Notes under the pieces: generated by a model
Databases searched by the model: none
The model's input: only the letters and a program-made list of their open reading frames with translations
What the model was told of the DNA's origin: nothing
Origin: Comamonas sp.
Lineage (GTDB): Bacteria > Pseudomonadota > Gammaproteobacteria > Burkholderiales > Burkholderiaceae_C
Direction: 5' to 3'
Assembly (NCBI GenBank): GCA_015478895.1
Contig: JADMKK010000057.1
Span: forward strand, 124,001 to 188,000
DNA length: 64,000 nt
Position numbers and translations under genes: made by a program
Part shown: positions 49,626 through 58,041 of the stretch, one piece after another
How positions within the stretch are numbered: the first letter of the stretch is position 1
Layout: each line of letters opens with the position of its first letter

Positions 49626-50258
49626 ATGGACCTAAAGCCACTGATTACCCTGGTTGCCATCGTCAACCCGCTGGCCATCGTGCCATTTTTCATTCACTAC
49701 ACGCAAGGATTTGACGCAGAGCAGCGTGCGCAGACCATTCGCACCGCTGCCTTCAGTGCGTTTGTGGTCATCGCTGCGTGTGCATTGATTGGCTTGCAGG
49801 TGCTGGATTTCTTCAACATCTCGCTGCAAAGCTTTCAGGTCGGCGGCGGATTGCTGCTGCTGCTGAGCGCCATGAACATGCTCAACGCTCGCCCGGCAGA
49901 AGATCGCCCCCATGAGGCCGCGCTGGAAGCGGGCGCCGCTAAGGCCGCTATGGGCAACAGCATTGCGGTAGTTCCGCTGACGATTCCCTTGCTGACCGGG
50001 CCCGCCGCCATGTCGACCGTGGTGATTTATGCCGACCAAGCGGCCAGTTTTTGGCAGCACCTGGCCTTGGTGGGCTACGGCGTGGTCGTGGCTGTCTGCG
50101 TATGGGGCAGCTTTTCGATGGCCAAGCCGATTGCCCGCGTACTGGGCAAAACCGGCATCAATGTGATGACACGCTTGATGGGTTTAATTCTGGCCGCCCT
50201 GGCCGTGGAGGTGATGGCGGGTGGCCTGATTAAAATTTTCCCGGTTTTGGCAGGCTAG
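49626..50258 (+). CDS. MarC-family integral membrane protein
   Basis: This 210-residue MarC/YchE-family protein has six predicted membrane helices. Family features are LITLVAIVNPLAIVPFF at the N-terminus, the central GNSIAVVPLTIPLLTGPAAM and the C-terminal MTRLMGLILAALAVEVM. The function of MarC proteins is unknown despite the historic link to multiple antibiotic resistance. Its stop overlaps the convergent hemerythrin stop (CTAG). Confidence 0.92.
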   Translation: MDLKPLITLVAIVNPLAIVPFFIHYTQGFDAEQRAQTIRTAAFSAFVVIAACALIGLQVLDFFNISLQSFQVGGGLLLLLSAMNMLNARPAEDRPHEAALEAGAAKAAMGNSIAVVPLTIPLLTGPAAMSTVVIYADQAASFWQHLALVGYGVVVAVCVWGSFSMAKPIARVLGKTGINVMTRLMGLILAALAVEVMAGGLIKIFPVLAG

Positions 50259-50782
50259 GCCGCCGCCTGGGATAAGGGCTCAACGCTATCTGTTGGTGTG
50301 TGGTGCTCTGCCGGACTGGAGCAAGCGCCGCCGCAACCATTGATAGCCTCAGCAGGCAGGCTCTCCGCATGCAGCACTTGGCCACTGTCGATATCAAAGC
50401 CGACCGCCGTCATGTGCTGGGCCAGTGCAGCATCCATGGTCTGGGCGTGGTAACTGAACCATGAGGCCAACTCTGGCGTCATGCCGCGAATCATCGTGAG
50501 ATCACCATTTTCTGCACGCACTCGCCCTTCGCGCATGATGTCCAGCACCACTTTGTGCTGGGTGCTGTGGCAGTTGCCGGTGGTGAAACCTGTGGCTGCC
50601 ATCCAGCGGTCTTCCTGTGCAAAGTGCTCGTTGGTATGTTCGATCAAACCGTTCCAGAGCGTGAGAAGTTGCGCATCTTGGGCAGACTCCACCTCGGCCA
50701 GCAGATCCACAAACTCGCGGTGGGTCTGATCCATTTCCGGAACTTCTAACTCCAGTTCCTTGCCCCATTGCAGCGTAGCCAT
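50255..50782 (-). CDS. Bacteriohemerythrin with Cys-containing tail
   Basis: This is a 175-residue di-iron oxygen-binding protein. All seven ligands are present: His21, His53, Glu57 (EHFAQEDRWM), His72, His76 (HSTQHKVVLDIM), His112 and Asp117 (YHAQTMD). After about residue 135 comes a tail with INGCGGACSSP, not part of the fold, which might bind metal or form disulphides. The start MATLQWGKELELEVPEMD fits the family. The role is probably oxygen sensing or storage in the cytoplasm. Confidence 0.93.
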   Translation of the reverse strand: MATLQWGKELELEVPEMDQTHREFVDLLAEVESAQDAQLLTLWNGLIEHTNEHFAQEDRWMAATGFTTGNCHSTQHKVVLDIMREGRVRAENGDLTMIRGMTPELASWFSYHAQTMDAALAQHMTAVGFDIDSGQVLHAESLPAEAINGCGGACSSPAEHHTPTDSVEPLSQAAA

Positions 50783-50908
50783 ATCGCAACTCCCTGTGAA
50801 TATTTGTTTCAAAGGCGCGAGCTTACGGAGGACGTTTGCGCAGATTTTGACAAAAATCAACACGCGCAAAGGACGAGATTTTGACCTACAAGTTTTTAGC
50901 GATGGCGC

Positions 50909-50933
50909 AAAAAAAGCCCCGCAATGCGGGGCT
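50909..50933 (-). terminator. Terminator of the cysteine-repeat protein gene
   Basis: On the minus strand AGCCCCGC-ATT-GCGGGGCT followed by T7, about 60 bases after the 50995 stop. The flanking TTTACC is shared with the terminator at 46247. Confidence 0.9.
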
Positions 50934-50994
50934 GGTAAAGCGGTGAACAGAGGCTCTTGATCAGAGCGTCAGAGCACTAGAGCCTCTACTCAAT

Positions 50995-51570
50995 TTATTG
51001 ACCAAATTGGCGCTTGGCGTCATTGACGCAAGTGTCTTTTGCGTCGCCAGACATGGCATCGCAGCGCTCGCGGGCGGCTTTGTATTCTGCTTCGCGAACA
51101 TTTTCAGCCGCATCTTTGCGCACTTCGGACACGTTAGCGCCCCGTGCATCGCCCATTTTGTTGTCAGTGCGCGCTTGATTTACTTTGGCAGCTTCCAACG
51201 CTTTGACCTGCTCGGCCTTGGCATCTTTGACGCAGACATCTTTGTCATTGCCCTTCAAATCGTCGCATTTTTCTTTGGCGACATCATAGGCAGCATCGGC
51301 CTTGGCTTTGGCCACATCGTGCCGGTTCTTGTCCGAGCCGTCACGGCGGAAATTCAGTTCAGCTTCGGCTACTTTTTCACGGCCTTTGGCTTCTTTTTCG
51401 CACACGTCCTTGGCATTGCCCGACATGGATTTACATTGGTCCTTGGCGGCTTTGTAATCAGCGGTGATGCGGTCTTTTTCTAGTTTGAAATCGTTGGAAG
51501 TCTGCGCGAAAGCTGATGTCGCCATGACAGCAGCGGCGGCCACCGCCATAAGTTGGGGCATAAATTGCAT
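50995..51570 (-). CDS. Secreted Cys-repeat protein of unknown function
   Basis: This 191-residue precursor has a signal peptide (about 1-23, ending SAFAQ). The mature part is Lys/Ala/Asp-rich and helical, with three repeats: C46-KSMSGNAKDV-C57, C102-DDLKGNDKDV-C113 and C170-DAMSGDAKDT-C181, each followed by xxxAK. The equal C-x10-C spacing suggests three helical hairpins closed by disulphides. AAGGA precedes the ATG. Similar small proteins are common in Burkholderiales, but I know no function. It is upstream of the hemerythrin gene and downstream of CsbD. Confidence 0.85.
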   Translation of the reverse strand: MQFMPQLMAVAAAAVMATSAFAQTSNDFKLEKDRITADYKAAKDQCKSMSGNAKDVCEKEAKGREKVAEAELNFRRDGSDKNRHDVAKAKADAAYDVAKEKCDDLKGNDKDVCVKDAKAEQVKALEAAKVNQARTDNKMGDARGANVSEVRKDAAENVREAEYKAARERCDAMSGDAKDTCVNDAKRQFGQ

Positions 51571-51640
51571 AGGTAATCCTTGGCTTGAAGCGTTAAAAAC
51601 GCATGGGCCAGGACGGCCCATGCTGACGGCATAGAGCGCG

Positions 51641-51859
51641 TTATTCGTCCCAGCGAAAGTCGGGATTGCGCGTTTGCCAATCGGTCAACTGCTTTTCAGC
51701 TTCATCTTTGGCAATACCATGCCGCTCTTGCAGCTTGCCCACGAATTGATCGCGCTTTCCGGCGACTACATCGACATCATCATCGGTCAGCTTGCCCCAC
51801 TGCTCGCGCATTTTTCCCTTGAATTGCTTCCAGTTTCCTGCGACACGATCTTCATTCAT
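51641..51859 (-). CDS. CsbD-family stress protein
   Basis: This 72-residue hydrophilic CsbD-like protein starts MNEDRVAGNWKQFKGKMREQ and has the family pattern WGKLTDDDVDVVAGKRDQF. CsbD proteins are induced by general stress in several bacteria; function is unknown. A good ribosome site (AAGGAGTCG) precedes the ATG. The cysteine-repeat gene follows after 70 bases, suggesting shared stress control. Confidence 0.93.
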   Translation of the reverse strand: MNEDRVAGNWKQFKGKMREQWGKLTDDDVDVVAGKRDQFVGKLQERHGIAKDEAEKQLTDWQTRNPDFRWDE

Positions 51860-52042
51860 AGCGACTCCTTGAAGAAAATTTGGGGAGATGAATGAAAGCG
51901 AATTCGCCCGTTAAAGGCTGTTATTCACTTTCCATTCGGCACACATCAAATTTAAAGGAATGCAATTTTTTGTGGCGTAGTCAATACAGGCGATAAACGG
52001 TCGGAATGTACCTACCAAAACATCTATAGTTCAGCGCCGTTT

Positions 52043-52702
52043 TTACGGCGAAACCACAGTCTGGAGCCATGCATTGAGCTGGATGCCAATGTCGTCCACG
52101 CCCCGTGTCAAGGCTTGCACGCCAGCGGCTGCATTGCTTGCTGTAGCGACAGGGCGTGCTTCAAACAAGCGCTGTGCCATCAGCACATCACCTTGCGCAG
52201 CTGGATTGACCAGCGTGGCGCGCACGCGCACCCAGCCCGCGCTTTGCTGGGCCTCGGAGAACACGTGACTAAATTCTTCCAGCGCCAGCCGCAATACAGG
52301 CACTTGGCGTCCTTGCACGGAAGGCGCAATGACGCCCGCCTCCGCCGACAGCACCACCCGGCCTCCCTGGCTTAAATGCTCTCGCAAGCGCTGTTGCACC
52401 ATTTGGCTGGGTGGCAGACTCCAGCGCGCTTGCGTATAGGCGTGGAGCACTTGGGCATCCGCATAGGCCAAGCGGTAGCGCACCGCCATATTGCCTTCTG
52501 CCTGCAACGGCGCCTGTATGTCTGCCAGCGCCACAGGCATCAATCCAGTCGCACTCACGGCAGGACGCAGCGCGGGGACAGCACCCAAGTCATAGCGCAC
52601 CACCGGCTGCGGCGGAGAGGGCAACGCAGAGCAGCCCACCAAGGCGGCGCACAGTGCCATGCCACAGGCCTTGGCAGTCCAATGAAAATTGTGGTTTTGC
52701 AT
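52043..52702 (-). CDS. ABC transport auxiliary lipoprotein (PqiC/DUF330-like)
   Basis: This 219-residue outer-membrane lipoprotein has lipobox LVGC (Cys24). The mature domain (PQPVVRYDLGAVPA; LAYADAQVLHAYTQARWS; TRGVDDIGIQLNAWL) matches the ABC-type auxiliary/PqiC group found at the end of MCE operons. It probably docks the MCE tunnel to the outer membrane. It lies 12 bases after the MlaD-like gene, last in the operon. Confidence 0.88.
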   Translation of the reverse strand: MQNHNFHWTAKACGMALCAALVGCSALPSPPQPVVRYDLGAVPALRPAVSATGLMPVALADIQAPLQAEGNMAVRYRLAYADAQVLHAYTQARWSLPPSQMVQQRLREHLSQGGRVVLSAEAGVIAPSVQGRQVPVLRLALEEFSHVFSEAQQSAGWVRVRATLVNPAAQGDVLMAQRLFEARPVATASNAAAGVQALTRGVDDIGIQLNAWLQTVVSP

Positions 52703-52714
52703 GGTGCAGATTCC

Positions 52715-53710
52715 TTAACGAGACGGCTGTGGTGCCACAAAACCAGGTTCACCCGGGCCCGGCTGCCCGCCACCAACACCGTAAATCAATGACTGGGGGT
52801 TATCACCAATCCCTGAGACGGCACTGCCCAACTGGCGTGCGGCGGACGATACATCGCTGGCGGCCTGGCTGATGCTGGGCAGGGCCGCGCGATCAAAGCG
52901 CTCCGCCGCGCGCGCCATGGACTGCGTGCCTCGATTAATTTGCTCCAAGGCACCGCCCGGCCCTTGCACATTGGCTGTGAGGTTGCGCACATCTTGCGCC
53001 AACGCCCCAGCCTCTCGCCCTGCCAGCTCCATGGCTTGCATGGCTCTGCGGGCGTCTTGCGCCATCGCAGGAAATTGCTCGACCGCTGGCGCGACCTGTT
53101 CACGCAGCGTCGTATTCATGGTCTTGGCAACCTCACTGACATTGCTGGTGGCCTGCGTCATATTCTCCAGCACCTCGCTAAAACGCGCCTGGTTGTCATC
53201 ACCCAGCAATTCATTGATGCGTTTGGTGGCTTCATCCACCTTGGCCAAGATGGTCATGCCCTGGTCGGCCAGGACGCTGAGCGGGGAGGATTTCAGCGGC
53301 AACCGTGGCAAACCACTTTCACCACGCGGCAACTCTGTTACGGCGGTCGTGGCGATCGTGCTCGTAATGTCATCCAACTGAATGTGCGCAATCCCGGTCA
53401 CACCTTGGTAGCCCAGCATGGCGAAGGTTCCCGTCGTCGAAATCGGAGCGCTGCTATCGACCTGAATTCGAATCAGCACATTGCCTGCAGCCTGCTGGTC
53501 AAAGCTGATGCTCTTGACCTTGCCAACTGCGACACCCTTGTAGCGCACGGTAGCTTGCTGCTGCAAGCCACTGATGGCATCGGCCGTGGACAGCTCGTAC
53601 TCGGTATACGCATGCTGATCGCGGGATAACCATAGCGCCAGAGCCGCAAGCAAGGTGATCAAGGCCAGCACAAAAACGCCGGCTGCCATGGCATGGGATT
53701 TATTTTCCAT
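52715..53710 (-). CDS. MCE/MlaD-family substrate-binding protein
   Basis: This 331-residue protein has one N-terminal membrane helix (about 9-28, AAGVFVLALITLLAALALW). The single MCE domain (about 40-120) contains TVRYKGVAVGKVKSISF and GYQGVTGIAHIQL, followed by a long coiled-coil/helical region (about 150-300) and a Pro/Gly tail. Such hexameric MCE proteins carry lipids across the periplasm. The ATG at 53710 has AGGAGG upstream. The long helical extension suggests a tube-forming (PqiB/YebT-like) rather than short MlaD role. Confidence 0.93.
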   Translation of the reverse strand: MENKSHAMAAGVFVLALITLLAALALWLSRDQHAYTEYELSTADAISGLQQQATVRYKGVAVGKVKSISFDQQAAGNVLIRIQVDSSAPISTTGTFAMLGYQGVTGIAHIQLDDITSTIATTAVTELPRGESGLPRLPLKSSPLSVLADQGMTILAKVDEATKRINELLGDDNQARFSEVLENMTQATSNVSEVAKTMNTTLREQVAPAVEQFPAMAQDARRAMQAMELAGREAGALAQDVRNLTANVQGPGGALEQINRGTQSMARAAERFDRAALPSISQAASDVSSAARQLGSAVSGIGDNPQSLIYGVGGGQPGPGEPGFVAPQPSR

Positions 53711-53711
53711 C

Positions 53712-54512
53712 TCAGTGTCCTCCTTGCGGTACTGGAGCCATAGCGCGCCTGCCGCGTTCGCCTTGGAAGAAAGTCTCAATAAAAGGGTGCTGAAACTGCG
53801 CGACTTCGCGTGGCGTTCCGGTCACGATCACCCGCTTTTCAGCCAGCACTGCTACGCGGCTGGACAGTGCAAACAAGGTGTCCAGATCGTGCGTCACCAT
53901 GATCACGGTCAGACCCAGTTCGCCATGCAACTCGCGCAATAACGCACAGAATTCGTCAGAACTGGTGGGATCAAGTCCCGCTGTGGGCTCATCCAATAAC
54001 AGCAATGGTGGGTCCATGATCAGGGCGCGCGCCAGCGCCGCACGCTTGACCATGCCGCCGGACAAATCAGCGGGCATGCGGGTGGCATGTTCCGGTTTCA
54101 ACCCCACCATCTGCAGCTTGATCATGGCGGCTTCACGCACCATGTCGTCGGGCAGTGTGGCCTGCTCGCGCAATGCAAAGCCGATGTTGTCCAGCACATT
54201 GAAAGCGGAGTACAGCGCGCCATGCTGAAACAGCATGCCCACGCGCGCGGCAGCGCCTTCGCCGCACATCTTCGCTGCAGGCCGGCCCAAGGCCGTCACC
54301 GTACCTTTGCCGGGCTGCAGCAGTCCTAAAATTTGTCGCAGCAACACGGTCTTGCCCGTGCCGGAGCCGCCCACGATGGACAGCATCTCGCCCTTTTCCA
54401 CTGTCAGATCCAAGTTTTCATGCACGGCAAAAGCTTGGTCGCCTTGACCAAAGATGCTCCACAGCTTGTCAACGACAACGACGGGTTCAGCGGGTGATTG
54501 CGTATGCGCCAT
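53712..54512 (-). CDS. MCE-associated ABC transporter ATPase (MlaF-like)
   Basis: This 266-residue ATPase energises the MCE lipid transporter. Walker A is GGSGTGKT (48-55), the signature is DLSGGMVKRAALARAL and Walker B is LLLLDEPTAGLD, followed by the switch His of MVTHDLDTL. The LSGGM-KR form is typical of MlaF. Spacing to its neighbours is three and one bases, so all four genes form one operon. Confidence 0.95.
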   Translation of the reverse strand: MAHTQSPAEPVVVVDKLWSIFGQGDQAFAVHENLDLTVEKGEMLSIVGGSGTGKTVLLRQILGLLQPGKGTVTALGRPAAKMCGEGAAARVGMLFQHGALYSAFNVLDNIGFALREQATLPDDMVREAAMIKLQMVGLKPEHATRMPADLSGGMVKRAALARALIMDPPLLLLDEPTAGLDPTSSDEFCALLRELHGELGLTVIMVTHDLDTLFALSSRVAVLAEKRVIVTGTPREVAQFQHPFIETFFQGERGRRAMAPVPQGGH

Positions 54513-54515
54513 GAC

Positions 54516-55643
54516 TTAGAAACCTACGTCCTTGAAAGCAATCGCAAAGATCGCATCCACAATGATGACCATGGTGATGGACGACACTACCGAGGCGGTG
54601 GTTCCCGCCCCCAGGCTTTGGGTATTGGGCTCCACCCGCAACCCCCAATGGCTGCCAATCAGTGCAATAAAGATGCCGAACACCACGGATTTCGCCATGG
54701 ACAGGCCCAAGTTACCGATCTGCACTGCATCCGGCAGCGCCTGAAGGAAGTAACCGGCGGAAATGCCCATGGTCAAGTCAGCGGCCAGCATGCCGCCCGC
54801 CAAGGCAGCCAATGTGGTCCACAAACTCACCAGTGGCATGGCAACAGCCAGTGCGATGGCGCGTGGCATGACCAGCCTGAAGCCGTGGCGTATGCCCATC
54901 ACCTGCATGGCATCGAGCTCTTCCGTCACGCGCATGACGCCGATTTGTGCCGTGATCGCCGAGCCCGTGCGACCGGCCACCAAAATAGCAGCCAGCAGCG
55001 GCCCCAGCTCCCGGATAAGAGAAATGCCCAAAATATCGACAATGAAGGCCTCTGCCCCAAACTGGCGCAGTTGCAGCGCCATCAGATAGGCCAAGACCAC
55101 ACCGATCAAAAAACCGACCAGTGCCGTAATGGGCAGCGCCGTCGCCCCCATGCTGTAGAGATGACCGGTGATATCGCGCCACGGCCCTTTGTGCGGTTGC
55201 CGCGCCAAACGCAACAAGTCCAGCACCAGTTGTCCAATCAGCTCCACCAGATGCTTGAAGTGATCAATGCCATGCAATACCAGCAAGCCCAGCGCGTTGA
55301 TCCGATCATTCAGACCCAGCCGCTGCGGCCTGGGTGGTGGTATTTGGCCAAAACGCTCCATGCGCGCCAGCATGGCGCGCTGGGCATCGGTGGTTTTGAG
55401 CCGGACTGGGAGTTGGCGCTGCCAATGGCTCCAGAGCAATTGCGCGCCAATATGGTCCAGCCACGCAAGCTCGCGCAAATCCCAGCCTGCTTGACCATTG
55501 GCGGAGTGCTCGCGCAGTGCTTTTTGTACCGATTCCCACTGCCGCCTGTCGCCCAGCTCGGCAGCGCCCCATCGCCCGTGCAGTTGCACCCATGTGCCTT
55601 CGGCATCGGAGTGCGTGTGCAAGCTGGGGGAGGTTTTATTCAT
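54516..55643 (-). CDS. MCE-associated permease with N-terminal STAS domain (MlaE-like)
   Basis: This 375-residue protein has an N-terminal region (about 1-100) like a STAS domain (VQLHGRWGAAELGDRRQW; LRELAWLDHIGAQLLWS), the part that is a separate MlaB protein in E. coli. The MlaE permease domain follows, with RELGPLLAAILVAGRTGSA as its signature and five or six membrane helices. The ATG at 55643 is used; a GTG 12 codons upstream is possible. It is first in the operon. Confidence 0.94.
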   Translation of the reverse strand: MNKTSPSLHTHSDAEGTWVQLHGRWGAAELGDRRQWESVQKALREHSANGQAGWDLRELAWLDHIGAQLLWSHWQRQLPVRLKTTDAQRAMLARMERFGQIPPPRPQRLGLNDRINALGLLVLHGIDHFKHLVELIGQLVLDLLRLARQPHKGPWRDITGHLYSMGATALPITALVGFLIGVVLAYLMALQLRQFGAEAFIVDILGISLIRELGPLLAAILVAGRTGSAITAQIGVMRVTEELDAMQVMGIRHGFRLVMPRAIALAVAMPLVSLWTTLAALAGGMLAADLTMGISAGYFLQALPDAVQIGNLGLSMAKSVVFGIFIALIGSHWGLRVEPNTQSLGAGTTASVVSSITMVIIVDAIFAIAFKDVGF

Positions 55644-55906
55644 GCGGTAGAGAAATTGGAAAGTGTGCGCGGTGATCACACGAGCTTACAAGCTGTGCCC
55701 GCCGCCCCAGACAGCGCAAGGCGCTGCTGCATGTCAGCCAACAGGGTACAGAAGATTGGCTACGGTTTGTATCACAGCAGTGTCGCAACAGCGGGTGGGA
55801 CTACACGCTTTCCCTATCGACACGTGGTTCTCCATGCCCACAATGATCTCTCTCGCGATGTCCATTTTGGATAAGCAATTTAGCCGGTTTGACCGGCGTG
55901 GCCTTC

Positions 55907-57652
55907 ATGAGCGAAACCACTTTCGACTACATCGTCATCGGCGGCGGTACGGCGGGTTCCCTGCTGTGTAACCGCCTCAGTGCAGACCGTAACAACCGCG
56001 TACTTCTGCTGGAAGCGGGCCGCAAAGATGACTATCACTGGATTCACATCCCCGTAGGCTATCTCCACTGCATCGGCAACCCTCGCACGGACTGGCTCTA
56101 CCAGACCCAACCCGATCCGGGACTCAACGGCCGCAGCTTGCGCTATCCGCGTGGCAAGACGCTGGGGGGCAGCTCCAGCATTAACGGCATGATTTACATG
56201 CGCGGCCAGGCACGCGATTACGAGCAATGGGCCCAGTTGACGGGCGATGACAACTGGCGCTGGGACAACGTGCTGCCCGCCTTCAAAAAACACGAAAGCC
56301 ACTGGCGCCTCGATGAAGGCCAGCCCCATGACGAAGCTTTTGCTGCCCTGCACGGCAACAAGGGCGAGTGGCGTGTGGAAAAGCAGCGCCTGCGCTGGGA
56401 TTTGCTCGATGCCTTCTCTCAAGCGGCGCAGCAAGCTGGCATCCCTGCCACAGACGACTTCAACCGGGGCGACAACGAAGGTGTCGGCTACTTTGAAGTC
56501 AACCAGAAAAATGGCTGGCGCTGGAACACGGCCAAGGCCTTTTTGCGCCCGAAATGCTACGCGCGCACCAATTTTGAAATGTGGACCATGGCGCATGCCA
56601 AACGCCTGATCCTGGCGCGCCAGGATGACGGCAGCCTGCGCTGCACGGGCGTCAAGGTGTGGGATGGCACAGAGATCGTGCAGCTGACCGCCACCCAAGA
56701 AGTGCTCGTGTGCGCCGGCGCCATTAACTCCCCACAGCTGCTGCAACTGTCTGGCATTGGCCCTGCGCAACTGCTGCGCGACAACGGCATTCCCGTCATG
56801 CTCGACGCCCCCGGCGTCGGCGCCAATTTGCAAGACCACCTGCAGATACGCTCCATCTACAAAGTACACGGTGCCAAGACCCTCAATACCCTGTCTGCCA
56901 GCACCATGGGCAAGGCACGCATGGGGCTGGAGTACCTGCTGCATCGAACCGGGCCGATGAGCATGGCACCCTCACAACTGGGCGCCTTCACCCGCAGCCA
57001 TCCAGCCATGGAGCACCCCAATCTGGAATACCACGTGCAGCCCTTGTCGCTGGAAGCGTTTGGCGAGCCACTGCACCCATTTCCGGCCTTCACCGCCAGC
57101 GTGTGCAACCTCAACCCAACCAGCCGCGGCACGGTGCAGATACAAAGTCACAATTTCCAGGACCCTCCAGCGATTACGCCCAACTATCTCAGTACCGCCG
57201 AAGACCGCCAAGTGGCCACCGACAGCCTGCGCGTCACGCGGCGCATTGTCAGCCAGCCTGCTTTGGCGGCTTATCAGCCCGAGGAATACAAACCCGGCCT
57301 GCAGTACCAGACCGATGAAGAGCTGGCCCGCCTGGCAGGCGACATTGCCACTACCATCTTTCACCCGGTTGGCACCACCAAGATGGGCCACAAAAATGAC
57401 CCGATGGCCGTGCTGGACAGCCAACTGCGCGTGCGTGGCATAGCAGGTTTGCGCGTGGTCGATGCAGGCGCCATGCCCACCATCACCAGTGGCAACACCA
57501 ACAGCCCCACCTTGATGATGGCCGAGAAAGCCGCGCAATGGATTCGCGCCGAACGCAAGCTGCGCGAGCCCGCCCACACGGCTGCGGCCCTGCCTGCATC
57601 GCGCACAGAGTCAGTACCGGCGCCCGCAGATGCCACGCCTCTGACCATCTAA
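55907..57652 (+). CDS. GMC-family FAD oxidoreductase (choline/alcohol dehydrogenase-like)
   Basis: This 581-residue flavoenzyme has the FAD dinucleotide motif IGGGTAG (11-17), the GMC signature RYPRGKTLGGSSSINGM, and the catalytic His486 (FHPVGTTKMG) and Asn532 (GNTNSPTLMM). AlkJ-type alcohol dehydrogenases and choline dehydrogenases share this layout. The length is 30 residues beyond most, because of an Ala/Pro tail. The substrate is not shown by context. The stop codon lies within palindrome copy R5. Confidence 0.93.
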   Translation: MSETTFDYIVIGGGTAGSLLCNRLSADRNNRVLLLEAGRKDDYHWIHIPVGYLHCIGNPRTDWLYQTQPDPGLNGRSLRYPRGKTLGGSSSINGMIYMRGQARDYEQWAQLTGDDNWRWDNVLPAFKKHESHWRLDEGQPHDEAFAALHGNKGEWRVEKQRLRWDLLDAFSQAAQQAGIPATDDFNRGDNEGVGYFEVNQKNGWRWNTAKAFLRPKCYARTNFEMWTMAHAKRLILARQDDGSLRCTGVKVWDGTEIVQLTATQEVLVCAGAINSPQLLQLSGIGPAQLLRDNGIPVMLDAPGVGANLQDHLQIRSIYKVHGAKTLNTLSASTMGKARMGLEYLLHRTGPMSMAPSQLGAFTRSHPAMEHPNLEYHVQPLSLEAFGEPLHPFPAFTASVCNLNPTSRGTVQIQSHNFQDPPAITPNYLSTAEDRQVATDSLRVTRRIVSQPALAAYQPEEYKPGLQYQTDEELARLAGDIATTIFHPVGTTKMGHKNDPMAVLDSQLRVRGIAGLRVVDAGAMPTITSGNTNSPTLMMAEKAAQWIRAERKLREPAHTAAALPASRTESVPAPADATPLTI

Positions 57653-57743
57653 AAAGATAGCGGCTTGCCGTTGTTAATCAAAGAGTTCAGATAGATTAAT
57701 GACTGAAGTGCTTGAATGACCACGGCGAGCAGCTCACTTTTTA
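57650..57743. repeat. Long dispersed palindrome, copy R5
   Basis: About 94 bases. The left end is AAAAAGATAGCGGCTTGCCG with TTGTT; the right end is CCACGGCGAGCAGCTCACTT with TTT. The inner match is TTCAG/CTGAA. It includes the TAA stop of the GMC gene. Confidence 0.7.
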
Positions 57744-57761
57744 GCGACACAAGCACCAGCG

Positions 57762-57988
57762 ATGTCCAGAAAATCATTTTGCTTGTGGGCACCTCCTACA
57801 AGTGCTTGCGGGAAATCCCCGATGCACCATGACAGCGCAGGGCTTACAGTGCACCCACTCTACTGCGCACCAAGGTGTGGCAGCCAGGAGGGTCCGAGGA
57901 GACAACTCGATCCACAACCAGACCAATATCTAAAAAGCATCCGCCAATGAGATGCCTTTCCAAAGCGCCGGCACCCCCGGCGCTTTTT
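57762..57988 (+). ncRNA. Possible small RNA preceding a terminator
   Basis: A terminator stands alone about 310 bases after the GMC stop, beyond palindrome R5, which should already end that transcript. Upstream hairpins are GTGC-TTGCGGGAAATCCCCGAT-GCAC (57800-57826 region) and GCGCAG...CTGCGC. This suggests an independent plus-strand RNA. No promoter was firmly located, so the 5' end is a guess. Confidence 0.25.
57962..57988 (+). terminator. Intrinsic terminator upstream of the TSUP gene
   Basis: AAAGCGCCGG-CACCC-CCGGCGC followed by T5. It is a strong GC stem with a plus-strand T tract; a shorter A tract upstream allows some minus-strand activity. Confidence 0.85.
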
Positions 57989-58041
57989 GTTTGGGCTGTT
58001 GACAGCTTTCTCCCCCCACGCCAACGCACAATGCGCCGTAT

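Larger units (their letters stand above)
57653..58041. other. Non-coding gap between GMC oxidoreductase and TSUP genes
   Basis: This 389-base gap contains most of palindrome R5 (to 57743), a candidate transcribed segment with hairpins (57744-57960) and a terminator (57962-57988). About 50 bases then precede the TSUP gene. A 62-codon open frame at 57762-57950 has no family resemblance and is not called. Confidence 0.7.

Noticed and set aside
55880-56944. 354-codon minus-strand open frame opposite the GMC oxidoreductase
   Set aside because: It is antisense to a well-conserved flavoenzyme and has no recognisable domain.
57762-57950. 62-codon plus-strand frame before the TSUP gene
   Set aside because: There is no ribosome site and its Cys/Pro/His-rich product resembles nothing known; the hairpins and terminator suggest RNA rather than protein.
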